Source of the DNA: Anniella stebbinsi
Taxonomy: Eukaryota; Chordata; Lepidosauria; Squamata; Anniellidae
Length of the DNA stretch: 64,000 nucleotides
NCBI GenBank assembly: GCA_029215795.1
Contig: JARDYH010000001.1
Location: 188,053,654-188,117,653, forward strand
Direction of reading: 5' to 3'
The notes under the pieces are model-generated. The model saw only the letters and a list, made by a program, of their open reading frames with translations, was not told the origin of the DNA and made no database searches. Position numbers and translations under genes: made by a program. Shown here one piece after another: positions 36,411 through 47,869 of this stretch (positions within the stretch are counted from its first letter, which is position 1; each line of letters opens with the position of its first letter).

Positions 36411-36466
36411 GGGTTGGAATCAATGGCCTTATAGGTCCCTTCCAACTCTACTATTCTATGATTCTA
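36411..36466 (+). mobile_element. CR1-like LINE 3' tip
   Basis: GGTTGGAATCAATGGCCTTA, TTCCAACTCTACTATTCTAT and GATTCTA form the CR1 terminus; only ~55 bp are present. Confidence 0.8.
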
Positions 36467-36644
36467 CTTCATTCAAGAGGTATTAAGTAGACAGAGGACT
36501 GCAGCCTGAATTTTTACAGATGAAAGCAACCAATTATATTTAGAAGGTGGTTTGTCTTTGCAAAACGGTAGATAAGTTTTTTTTTAATTGTTCCAAGGCA
36601 TAACAGCCAGCAAGCAGCAAAATAGCAACAAAAATTCAAGCTCA

Positions 36645-36905
<261 letters not shown>

Positions 36906-37073
36906 TTAAGAGAGGAAACAAGACAAACATGAGTTAAGGCACATTTCTATCTCCCCATAAAAAGCAACAAGTGAGAACTATTTAATACAGGATTCAAATT
37001 CAAATTGTGTATCCACATTCTTCAGACAGAAGTGCTGAATGACTACGTTCAGAAGCCTCTAAGTGCCCACAGC

Positions 37074-37214
37074 TAGGGTGATCATATAAGAAGGAGGGCA
37101 GGGTTCCTGTATCTTTTTACAGTTGTATAGAAAAGGGCATTTCAGCAGGTGTTATTTGTATGCATGCAGCACCTGGTGAGAATCCACTGCCCTCTTTTAT
37201 ATCTGGTCACTCTA
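37074..37214 (+). mobile_element. TAGGGTGA-type MITE, 141 bp
   Basis: TIRs TAGGGTGATCATAT and ATATCTGGTCACTCTA. Contains AGAAAAGGGCATTTCAGCAG, found inverted in the neighbour at 37256-37427. Confidence 0.75.
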
Positions 37215-37255
37215 ATATTGTTAAAGAATAACTATACTGGAGTATAGAGTACAGC

Positions 37256-37427
37256 TAGAGTGGCCAGATACAAAAGAGGGCAGGTCTCCTGCAGCTTTAA
37301 CTGTTGTGTTGAACAAGGAATTTCACCAGGTGCTCCATTCATACAAAGGACACCTGCTGAAATGCCCTTTTCTACATGACTGTTAAAGATACAGGAGCCC
37401 TGTCCTCCTTTCCATAGGGTCACCCTA
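37256..37427 (-). mobile_element. TAGGGTGA-type MITE, 172 bp, inverted neighbour
   Basis: TIRs TAGAGTGGCCAGATA and CCATAGGGTCACCCTA. Contains CACCTGCTGAAATGCCCTTT and ACAGGAGCCCTGTCCTCCTT, the reverse of the left half of the copy at 37074. Confidence 0.78.
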
Positions 37428-37754
37428 CCACAGCAAGCATTGGTTCAGACAGCTGCTATAGGAATTCCCTGGCCAGTGCTAGCACTAGCCCACTCACATG
37501 CTGGCTCACACCAAAAGTCATCTGCAACAACTGCCTTGTTCCTCTCTGCTGCTGCCAGAAGACACAAATGCTATCAGGCAGGTAGGCAAATGGGCAGTAC
37601 TCACAGGGCTGGAAAGGAGTTTCCCATGGGTGTCTGTAACAGCTGTCAAAAACAGTAAGTGCCACAGGCATCTGATAATTTCTGAACACATGGAAGCTGC
37701 TGCATGAACCACTCTCTCACCTGCTCAGAATTTATCAATATCCAAAGGATGGGT

Positions 37755-37972
37755 TTATTTATTATTTACATTTATACTGTGCCTTTCCTCCAAGGAGCCT
37801 AACGTGGCTTACATAATCCTCCTCCTCTCCATTTTATCTTCACAACAACCCTGTGAGGCAAGTTAAGATGAGGGTCAGTGAATGGCCCAAAGTCCCTCAG
37901 TGATCTTCATGGCTGAGTGGGAACGAGAACTCTAGTCCAACACTCTTAACGCTACCCCACCGTGCTCTCGCG
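37755..37972 (-). mobile_element. Sauria-type SINE
   Basis: Tail TTTATTTATTATTTACATTT, then TTTCCTCCAAGGAGC, ACAACAACCCTGTGAGG, GATCTTCATGGCTGAGTGGG and head AGTCCAACACTCTTAACGC, the SINE in reverse. Confidence 0.85.
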
Positions 37973-38310
37973 ATGAGTACAGAAATTCCTTCAAACTCAA
38001 CAGGACTTCAGTACATTTAACACTGCACTGAATTGTGGCCAATGGCTAAAGAAACTTCTACTGAATAGTTTCTAAGTGACGCTATTACTATGTCCAGTTA
38101 ACATTTAGATTCAACTAAAATGGAATAACAACTTTGTTTGGAAATAAAAAATAGAAACGCAAAAGCAAAACAGAATAATGTGGCCCAATAAAATGACACT
38201 TTGCACAATATGCACCATTTATAAACCCATATGTACAGCCAACCAATTAAATAATATTTAGATAATCAATCACATGCCTTATAATGGACTGAATTTTATA
38301 TATTCATTTG

Positions 38311-38805
38311 TGTAACGACCCAGGGCATCATGGAAACCGCATACTCAGAGGTTTACTCACAAGGAGGGTGTTTATTAGGCAAACTTATGGCATACAAGTG
38401 CTGCCCCATAAACGGTGGCCTCAAATGGCAGACACTCTTGCATCAAGCTGCTGACCCATCTGGACCCATGGGTGGGGCAATGGTTATACTGTTTTGCGCT
38501 TGGCAGCAGCACAAGCACCAAGCAATAACACGACGCACATTCCCACAATAGAATACTATGGTGGATTTAGCATAAGCAAGCATATCTTCTTGCTTCTCAA
38601 AGCTCAAGAGCTCTGGAATGTAAGTTCGTTATTACTCTGTCCGGCCTGTTAGGCCCGCACAGATAAGGTGCAGGTGTGAGACGTCTTGGATCCATTTTCC
38701 CAGCAATTAGCAAGCAACCTAGCAGGCTGGGCTGTGGGAAGCCGAGGCAGCCATTTCCCAGAAGCCTCTGGGCAACTATGGCTCACAGGATTCTCAGTCT
38801 ATACA
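38311..38805 (-). mobile_element. Solo LTR with exact 5-bp target duplication
   Basis: A 495-bp block begins TGTAACGACC and ends AGTCTATACA. It is flanked by ATTTG at 38306-38310 and again at 38806-38810. On the minus strand it reads TGTATAGACTG, a TATA-like CAGTATAACC near 38490, the polyadenylation signal in GCCTAATAAACACC near 38370, and the end GGTCGTTACA. This U3-R-U5 layout is retroviral. A 5-bp duplication fits ERV-L-type or Gypsy elements. No internal region remains. Confidence 0.85.
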
Positions 38806-38918
38806 ATTTGTACACAATACTCTTCCTCTCACTCTCCCTTCAGCCTCTCTCCAGATCTCAGATTCCCCAGGATCCTCTTATTGCTCCCTCAGTATCCCAC
38901 CTCCCTTCCCAGCTAACT

Positions 38919-38974
38919 GATGTGAACATCTAAACCAACTAACCATGTTGTGAACATCTAAACCAACTAACCAT
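38919..38974. repeat. 28-bp tandem duplication
   Basis: TGTGAACATCTAAACCAACT with flanks occurs twice head to tail (38919-38946, 38947-38974) with one difference. Confidence 0.95.
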
Positions 38975-38979
38975 CCAGG

Positions 38980-40642
38980 CAGCAGAACACCCCTCCTATT
39001 GAAGCTGGTTTGACTGCTCTAAACGTTGTACCGGCTGGCCAGGAAGGATTGTGGGTGCAATGGAGAAGGAGGCCGTGATGCCAGTGACTTTCATCCCATT
39101 CTGATCTGTTTGCTTTCTAAAGCAATTAAGCCAGCTAGGAATGGACACAGATGATGTGCTCCAGCAGGAGGGGTTGTCTGCTGCCTGGATGCAGCTGGCT
39201 CTTCCCTCTACTACAGCGCATTGCCACTGTCCTTTGCCAGTTGACGTGGTCTTAATTTTTTTAAGCCTATTTTACTTTCTCTATATCAGGGCAACAATTC
39301 TTATACGAGCTGCCAGGTTTCGTATGGGACGCAACATCATAATTGAGTAAAGTTCTGCTTATTGCATAACCTCTGCAATGGGGCTGCCACTAAAACTGAT
39401 TCTGTACCGTCGGCACTTCGTGGTGATGTGCTAGTGCCCATCACATGGACTTTGCCAGCACTGGGCCTCCATAGGGCCCACTGGCCCTATGGGAAATCCA
39501 CGAAAAACACTTGCCTACATTGCCAGTGCTGCCTCGAGAAGGGGGGAAAAAAGGAATCGTATTATGCAAAGATGCAGACTAGCATGGGGACAATGCTACA
39601 TAACTTTACAACTAACAACAAACTAGCTCAGAGCATTCATTGCAATTTCTCCTTTCGGGCAATAGTTTATTCTAAATACACTTTAGTGAAAAAGATTGTC
39701 CTGCAATAACAAAATGAAATAAGGCAATTGTAGTCAAAGCACCGCTAAAGGAAAGAGTTGGAAAGCCGTTACGATTTAAACTATTAATACTTCCATTGTT
39801 ACTATTTCTGATACTGTTTCCGATGCTATTTTATTTCTTTTAGCCAATCAGTCCAATTGAATCCTAAATTTCACTAAGATGGTAAACATATTGGTGCTCA
39901 CAGTGGGGAGAGAAAGGGGTTAAAAATTCATTTGCTTGAATCTCAGTTAGGGAGAAAGTGCCTAGCAGCACGGGCAGGAGATGGGATTCTTGAGATCACA
40001 GGCTATTCTGTGGGCAGACAGAAGAACCTGGCTGCTGGATTGGACTAACAGGCTGTTCACTGCTTATCTCTAAATGGACACATCTGAATTCTCTCACTAG
40101 GAAAGGTGTGCTTAGGTCATGTTCACTGAAAAGTGCAATAACCCCGTAGCAAGCTTTAGCTGTTGTACCTTTCCAGAATTAAAGTTAAGAGTCATCAGGA
40201 TTAGGAACACCACTTCAATGGAGGACATATACTGACATCTGTCTCTTCTCTGAATAGAAGAAGAGTAGTGATCCTTTAGATGACAATTACCTGCTCTACT
40301 GAAAACAGAGGGAAATATTGTCATGCCTACACAAAATATAATTATTGCTCGAATTGCAGGAGGGCCTATTTCTAGAAGGGTGGGGGTGGAGGGAGCATGA
40401 ATTACTAAAATATTATGGAGATCAGGGATAGCACCCCTGGATTTCATTAAGGGTGAACTTCCCACCTCAAATAATTCAAGTACTGAATACGATCCTGCAA
40501 CAGACAGAATCGGAAATATTTCTTCGTAACCACAGTGCTTTAGAATTGCAGCATGGAAACTGCAAAGCGACAAGAAGCATGCAGGGGTAACAGTCACAAT
40601 TGCTCCTTTCCCTACCTGCTCTCTTCCCCTGGCTGTCTGAGG
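38980..40642. other. Intronic DNA without recognised element
   Basis: Contains a small palindrome CCATAGGGCC/GGCCCTATGG at 39469-39492; a 161-codon minus frame (40112-40597) has no recognisable features. Confidence 0.45.
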
Positions 40643-41222
40643 CCTCCATCACACTAGTGATTTACTGCACTCTGGCCATGTCTGGTGTGTGGATTTGCAG
40701 CATAGTACTCACATGATGCCGTGCCTGTCCTGCTGACACCCCGCCTCTTCCCCAGCCTTTCCTGGAATGCTAAAAGTCTGGAGTATTTTTCTTAAATGCA
40801 TTAAATCCACGGTAAGCCTCTATGTACTTTTAAAGGAACGGGGGCTTGAATGGATTGCATCAGTCCTGGCAGGGAAAAGCCATCTCTCCCATCAGAAGGC
40901 TCCAAACCTCAATATAAAACCCAAACCGTGCATCCCAGACTCCAAAGCATTTTTTAAGATCATACAATGCCTAAACGTTTGTTCCATTTTCACCTGGGAG
41001 AAAGGCAGTCTGGTTGAAGTACTCATCTGCCAGGACCTGACTGGAAGGAGAATGAGAAGGGGATGGGTGGAGTGGGGTGGAAGAACAGCAGAGAGAAGGA
41101 CCTTAGGAGCAAAAGAGCAGCTATTCAGGTGAAAGGGATCATAAGCTTGACACGCATTTGCCACAGAGTAAAAAAAAGAATGCAGAGGCAAACCAGGTTA
41201 GGGGGATTAGATGTGATGGAGG
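40643..41222 (+). mobile_element. 0.58-kb TIR element, copy 1
   Basis: The left end CCTCCATCACAC and right end ATGTGATGGAGG are inverted. The body (GCTGACACCCCGCCTCTTCC; AGTCTGGTTGAAGTACTCA...) is repeated in direct orientation at 62588-63214. No coding capacity; probably non-autonomous. Family unknown. Confidence 0.7.
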
Positions 41223-41537
41223 TCTGTGTTTAGGAAGAAGTATGAGATGTCCTCTTCTAATGTCAATTTTGAGTAGTATCCCAGTTCACAGATCCTTAAA
41301 ACCACAGCGATGGGCTACATATACAGGGGCTTTGTGAGTTTTATTTTGTATACTCACCTATCCAAGAAACAGCTGTTGATAGGGTAAAGGGCTTGGGAGA
41401 TCGATTGAGTTTATAAGGGAACCCAATTTACCACTAGGTTAAAATGTTCTTAGGTTTCGCGAAATATGGATACCTTTACATTACCAAGCATAGTTAAAGA
41501 AAAGAAAAGCCATGGAAAAAAGCCTGACACTAGTGTG
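41223..41537. other. Intronic DNA without recognised element
   Basis: About 315 bp, unique by eye. Confidence 0.45.
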
Positions 41538-42410
41538 TCATAGAATCACAGAATAGCAGAGTTGGAAGGGGCCTATAAGGCCTCTAAGTCCAATCCCCTG
41601 CTCAATGCAGGAATCCACCTCAAAGCATACCTGACAGATGGCTGTCCAGCTGCATCCTGAATGCCTCTAATGTGGGAGAGCCCACGACCTCCCTAGCTAA
41701 TTGGTTCCATTGTCGTACTGCTCTAACAGTCAGGAAGTTTTTCCTGATGTCCAGCCGGAATCTGGCTTCCTGTAACTTGAGCCCATTATTTTATGTCCTG
41801 TACTCTGGGATGATCGAGAAGAGTGCTATCATGTCTCCCCTCACTCTTCTCTTCTCAAGGCTTTGTTTCCAGATCCCTGGTCATCCTCTCTGCCCTTCCC
41901 TGAACCCCCTCTAGCTTGTCTGCATCCTTCTTGAAGTGTGGTGCCCAGAACTAAATGCAGTAGTCAAGATGAGGCCTAACCAGTGCCGAATAGAGGGGAA
42001 CCAGTACCTCGCACGATTTGGAAACTATATGTCTATTAATGCAGCCCAAAAATAGCATTTGCTTTTTTTGCAGCCACATCACACTGTTGGTTCATATTCA
42101 GCTTGTGATCTACAACAATTCCAAGATCCTTCTCGCTTGTAGTATTGCTGAGTCAAGTATCCCCCATCTTGCAACTGTGCATTTGATTTCCTTTTCCTAG
42201 GTGTAGAACTTGGCATTTATCCCTATTAAATTTTGTTCTGTTGTTTTCAGCCCAATGCTCCAGCCTAACAAGACCACTTTGAACTTTGTTTCTGTCTTTC
42301 AGGTTATTAGCTATCCTACCCAATTTTGTGTCTTCTGCAAATTTGATAAGCATTCCCTGCACCTTGCCAGCCAAATCATTAATAAAAATATTGAAGAGTA
42401 CTAATCAGAA
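41538..42410 (-). mobile_element. CR1-like LINE, 3' 0.87 kb
   Basis: In reverse, LIKFADDTKLGRIANNL, DRNKVQSGLVRLEHWAENN and FNRDKCQVLHLGKGNQMHS are coded at 42374-42153. Then follow [21 protein letters not shown] sequence with small deletions, a CAGGAAAAACTTCCTGACTG segment and the terminus CAACTCTGCTATTCTGTGAT. ORF2 is frameshifted several times. Confidence 0.88.
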
Positions 42411-43029
42411 TGGCATTGTCAACAGCTTTGCTGAAGTAAAGATATATTATGTCCACAACATTCCCACAGTCCACAAGGAGTCCTCTGTTAGCTCTATGAA
42501 CGAATGATAAGAACATTCTTAAGATACTTCATTCATGATACCGAAAATTAAAATTATACTACTGAACCAAATCCACACCACATGATCAGAAAAAAGAGAA
42601 GAAAAAAAAGGTTATTCCTAACCTAACTCCAGCTGGTTTGCACGGATAACAGAGTACACCGTTTTAAAACAGCCTCAAAACACACACTGCCGCCTTATCA
42701 CTGAAGTAAACTACTGCTTACTTGGGTGTACGAAGAGTGCTAGAGGGATCTCTAGGCATGCATGCAGTGACGTTCTATGAGTTTTATGCCACTCATCTGT
42801 ATAAATATAAAATGTGTACGTGCATTCCCCACAATGCAATGCATGCAACGTTTTCTACAGGGAACAGCAACCACTCATTCTCCTGAATCAAAAAAATTTA
42901 AAGTTATCTTCAATTGCTGCAACGAGGAAAAGTATCTGAATGGAAAACCAAAATTAGTCTTAAAATATCGATCATCTTTTTTCAAAATAGATGGCTAACT
43001 CACATTTACAGTGTTGTCAAAGGAATATG
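42411..43029. other. Intronic DNA without recognised element
   Basis: Unique by eye. Confidence 0.45.
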
Positions 43030-43213
43030 GGAAGCTGTGGATTATCTAGGCCTATCCAGATGAATTTTAGGATATTTTTAATGTTGTGTTGTTCTCTTGT
43101 TTTTAAAATTTTTAACTGTTGTGAATTTTTGTGTTTATATTGTTGTTGTTCCCCGCCTCGATCCGGAGGGAGAGGCGGGTTACAAATAAATATTACTATT
43201 ATTATTATTATTT
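43030..43213 (+). mobile_element. L2-like LINE 3' end, second subfamily
   Basis: CCTATCCAGATGAATTTTAG, CCCCGCCTCGATCCGGAGGG, AGAGGCGGGTTACAAATAAA and an ATT tail. Near-identical (inverted) to 5331-5540. Confidence 0.85.
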
Positions 43214-43649
43214 AATTCAGTATTACCTACACTACACTGTCTGGCAGGGACTCCCCAGGGTCTCAGACAGGAATCTTTCATGGAACTATTTCAAGATAAC
43301 ATGGGTTGGACCTGAGATCTTCTATATGCAAATCATGTGCTCTGCCACCGAACTATGGCCTTCCTCACAACTTACTGCTTTTGCTTCACTAAACAGTACG
43401 ATTTCTGCACGCTTATTTCCTTCTCCTGTTTGGTTACAATTAACTGTACTGAGGCCTTCAGTGTTAAACAGTCTTCAGTGCTTAACAGGAGAATAAAACA
43501 AAGTCATGGCAGGTTCCACTTTTGTGACAAAAGGGATCTGTTTTAGGACTGAGAAGTTTTGAATTCAGAATGAATGAGAACGTGAATCCTATCAGTCCTC
43601 ATTTCCCAAAAGATGGATATAGGAGACTCTCACACCAAATCCTTAACTA
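43214..43649. other. Intronic DNA without recognised element
   Basis: Unique by eye. Confidence 0.4.
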
Positions 43650-44915
43650 ACCCCAGAGAGGCTAATGGCTCTGGGGGATTTTCCTGCTGGTATGGCTGGA
43701 GCTCCTGTTGAAGCTCCTGTTACTCTGAATGCAGAGATGACTAGGGCAGTTGACATGATCGGCCCCAAGCACCCCCTCCCTCTGAGCAGGGCCCCTGATA
43801 TACACCTGAACTGAGAGTAATGAAGTAAGAGCGAAAACAACGAGAACGCAGGTAGTCCGACCGAATACAGGTGAGAGCTCATTATCAATCCTACTCTATG
43901 GCGATGAGGGTGGCAAGACGGGAATTCTTTTCCACCATCATTGTACCCTATTACTATGGTACAGCGGAATTTTTCTGAGTGGTTCATGGCCTTTTCCAAT
44001 CTGGGCCAGAGAGAGAGATGGTGGAAACCTTGGTAGCATACTGTGTTGAGTTTGCATGACACAAGATGTTCCTGGATGATGTTAACAACTATAAGCCAGT
44101 TGATAATATCCCCTTCCTAGGCAAGGTGCTTGACTGGTGCTGGCCAAGTCCAGGCACTCTTGAATGAAACTGATTATCTAGATCCATTTTAACCCTTTTA
44201 TCAGCTTAGCCTAATATGCCAACTCTGATCCTATCTGGACAGAGATAGCCTACTTAGTCATGCACATTCTGATAACCTCTCATTTGGATTACTGCCATGT
44301 GGGGCTGCCTTTGAAGATGGTCCAGAAACTTCAGCTAGTCCAAAATAGGGCAGCAAGATTGTTAATGGGGACTGGCCAATATGACCATATAATGCCACTG
44401 CATTATGATCTGCAATGGGCCGGTCCATTTCCGGGCCAAATTCAAAGTCGTAGATGGCTTGGGGAATGTTTACCTGAAGGATCATCTCCTTCCATATAGA
44501 CCTCGCCAGACCCTTTAACATCATCCTCAGAAGTCCTTCTCTGGGTGCTCCTGCCAAATGAGGCAATGTAGGTGGATACTAAGGAGAGGGCCTTTTCAGT
44601 AGTGGAATCTCGGTTGTGGAATGCCCTCCCCAGAGACCCTGGCCTAGTGCCTACGTTGTGGTCTTTTTGGCGCCAGGTAAAGACCTTTTTATTTCTTAGG
44701 CTTTTTAGGTGTTCAGTTTTAAAAACGGTGTTACTGCATTTTTATACTGCTGTCTTTTATCTCGATTACTACTTTGGCTTTATTCTGTTTTAAACTTACG
44801 ATTTTATATTATGTTTTACCATGTAGTTGTATTTTATGGTTTTAGGTTTTGTCTTGTAAATCGCTCAGAGAGCTTCAGCTAATGGATGGTATAGAAATGT
44901 AATAATAAATAAATC
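43650..44915 (+). mobile_element. L2-like LINE, ORF2 with large internal deletion
   Basis: 43650-44090 matches the linker between endonuclease and RT (for example ACTAGGGCAGTTGACATGAT). NNYKPVDNIPFLGKVLD is coded near 44088-44138, the canonical RT entry block. RT blocks A-E are then deleted, and sequence resumes at PTLILSG and ITSHLDYCHVGLPLKMVQKL (44260-44330). The frame 44572-44793 closes with ERAFSVVESRLWNALPRDPG. It ends at AAATCGCTCAGAGAGCTTC with an AATAAT tail. The minus-strand 139-codon frame at 43643-44062 is its shadow. Confidence 0.85.
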
Positions 44916-46870
44916 TGACTCTTTTATAAGGCATGTTCTGTTTTCTTAAAAGTGATTTGCATTCATATTATTACTTCTGTTATCTTTTGATATTTCTACT
45001 GTAATTATAATTTTATTGTGTGTGTGTGTGTTGAAAATACAATGATATTGAATTCCACGTAAGATACAATGAATTGAAATGGTGCAGAAAACAGCATTAT
45101 CACATGCTTCTACTGAACACAAAACCCTTCCTGGTATTAAAATGGCAGAGGAGTGCTCCGACATAGGCAGCCATTAGATATTTTCTCCTTTTGATATACT
45201 TGTGTTAGCATCATTTAATTCCTTGACAACTGCAGGTTCATGTAGAGGAATCTGTTTAAACCAAATCAGTCCTTATATCCTACAGCACCAACACAAAACT
45301 TCGCTAGTGTAGGGCCAACCTGAAAAATGAACTTGCTGCCATAAGTCTTTATGATGTACAATGCTTTTCAGATAATAGTGTGCTGTTCCTGGGTCAAACA
45401 GCTCTAAAGTGAAGAGAGCCTGAGGTATTCGCTTCCCTCCTCATCTGGAAAAAGAAATGTGAATCTGGGATGCAGAACTAAAGCTTTCATTGTTTCCCTA
45501 TTAACACCTTGTATTCTCGTTTCCAGTATTCTATGAATATAGGTTACTTTGCATTTATCTGCTTTAAAATATGGGCCACCAACGTGTCTTAGGCTTACAT
45601 GCACTGTTTTCTCATTTCTGACTACTCTGCTTGGTTGACAAGGTATTTATTCTTTAAACTGAAAAGGAGCCTCTTCAAAACTGTAAATGAGTTCTAGCTT
45701 CAGACCACTGCATGCAATTTTATACTCCTGACTGAATACAAATAACACATTTTATTTGGTATCAATTACTGCATGTGAGAACAGATGACCACTGCTGTTA
45801 CTACTATTCAATATAAAAGGCATACCAAATTAAAAAGAAACAAGTGCCTCATTACTTCACAACCTAACCAGCTTTGACAGAAGCACTAGCACTCATAAGA
45901 TGTGTTTCACCGAGTTCTGCAGCCATCCTGTACATTCAATGTTAGACATTAGTTCTTCCCAATCGGGCATTAATGTTCAATGCACACCCACAAAAATATG
46001 TAACACTAGTAATAATAATAACAACGATCTGTGCAATATCCAAACTTCAATACTTGAAATATAAGTCAAAGAAACAGTTTCACTTTTCACTCGGGAAGCT
46101 GGCAAGCATGACTAGAGGGGGAATAAAATAACATTCAGTTCACATAAATATCAAACAGGCTTCTTGAGACTGATGGGCCAGGAATGTATTCTTAGCCATC
46201 ATTCTGGCAGACAGGCCCAAGGACACTCATAACTTATTTTACAATCATTTAGTTTCAGCTCAAGTGGAAAACGTGACAACTTATCTCTGCTGACAAGATG
46301 CCATATCAAACCTTACAATTAACTTTCCTATGATTATCTGCCCAGCCCATCATTAGCTCAGCAGCTTCTAATGGCAGCTACAGGCAGCTTTTCTGATGAT
46401 GGTCATCAGTTTCAGGATTTATAGCTACATTATGTTCACTCACCATATATATATATGAAAATGAGAGAGCCTGAGTTCAGACTGATCGGGAACCTATATT
46501 CCTTAACCCTAAACAAAATTTACATGGACACAGGAGAGTGGGAACCTCTGGGAAAACAAAAGGAAACTACGTATTCATGCTAAAATTGATAATCAACACC
46601 ATTAAATAATGTGGCAATTTTGAATACTGACAGAAAATATCAAATTTGAGGCCTACTAGTCATGCCTTTCATTAGTAAAGTCTCTCAGTATGGAGCCAAA
46701 ATATTATAAATCCTTAACTGTAGTTATGCTATTTATTGTACAGCTGGTAACAACCTGTACAATAAATGCACTGACTTGTGCATTCAACATAATATTAGCC
46801 AGGGCAAGTTGAATTAAGAAGTGGCTTCTCGTACAAAGAACACAGACACAAATTCCTTCCTTATATATCT
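44916..46870. other. Intronic DNA, mostly unique
   Basis: (GT)n at 45019-45030; 46100-46440 looks unusually preserved (see findings). No exon recognised. Confidence 0.5.
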
Positions 46871-46873
46871 TAC

Positions 46874-47548
46874 TAGCTGATACACCCAGCGTTGCTCGGG
46901 TCCGTGAATAATGTTTGTAACATTTATTTGATAAATAATAAATTTCTCTGCAACTTATTCATCTTTAGGTTGGTTGGCTTTTTTTAGTTTGGCTAACTTA
47001 GTAAATTGTTAGAATCAATGGAAAACTGTGTTAATAAGAACTGTATTTTAAATTAGACCTTCATGATAAACCACACTTTTTGTTTTACCTGAAATGCCTA
47101 CACATCCCATCGTGCTTTGGCCGGAGCAGCCGTCTAAACTTCAAAAACAATCAGGACACCCAACACCCTTTCTACCAGCTAAAAAAGATGCAAACCTAAA
47201 AATATGTTTTCAATACACCCGGCATTGCCTAAATATCCAAATAACATATAGTAGGGAAGTGGATCTCATTGGACAAGGGGAACTGTTGTATGTATGTGCT
47301 CTGAAGTTATTATTATCAAAAAAAGAAAGCAGCCAGAACACAGGCCAGTACTAGGCTTGTGAGTTAACTTCTAAACAAATTTAATTCATTTTTTTCCTCT
47401 CTCACCCTCACGACAACCCTGCAAGGTAGGGCAGTCCTAGGCCTGTGAGGTAACTTTAAAAAGAATTAAATTAGTTTCTTCCCCGCCCCCTCTCTCACCC
47501 TCAACGCATGGCCAGGGCCACCTTGAAGCTGTCACCATGATTTTCTTT
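46874..47548 (+). mobile_element. Left end of an ACCCAGCGTTGCTCGGGT-type repeat
   Basis: ACTAGCTGATACACCCAGCG and TTGCTCGGGTCCGTG resemble the left end of a widespread animal repeat group. It is interrupted at 47549 by a TAGGGTGACC element and seems to continue at 47870-49270 and 54324-54567. The class is not determined. Confidence 0.5.
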
Positions 47549-47868
47549 ACTAGGGTGACCATATTTTGGAAACCAAAAAGGATGACAACATGGTCGGCCC
47601 CCATGGGGGCATGTCCAGCACCGGGGGGGAGGGGGGGTGCCCACCTGAACATAGCCTTGGTCACATGTCTGATTTTACAGCACACAATTAAGACAAACCA
47701 GTTCTATACAACATCTTAATGTTAAAATCACTGAAATAACAAGTGAGACATCCAATGTATCTGAAATTAACTTTACTCACTCCTACTTTTGTAGCTTTTA
47801 CTGTACTTTGTTGCTATACTCTGTGTGATACAGTCTCCCCTTCCCTCAAATATCTTTTCTGATTGTAT
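47549..47868 (+). mobile_element. TAGGGTGACCATATTTTGG element, left arm
   Basis: About 320 bp that reappear inverted at 54010-54323, sharing GGTTTCCAAAATATGGTCAC, GATTTTACAGCACAC/TGCTGTGAAATCAGAC and GTCTCCCCTTCCCTCAAATA. Confidence 0.7.
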
Positions 47869-47869
47869 C

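Noticed and set aside
43643..44062. 139-codon minus-strand open frame
   Set aside because: It is the antisense of a plus-strand L2 ORF2 linker.
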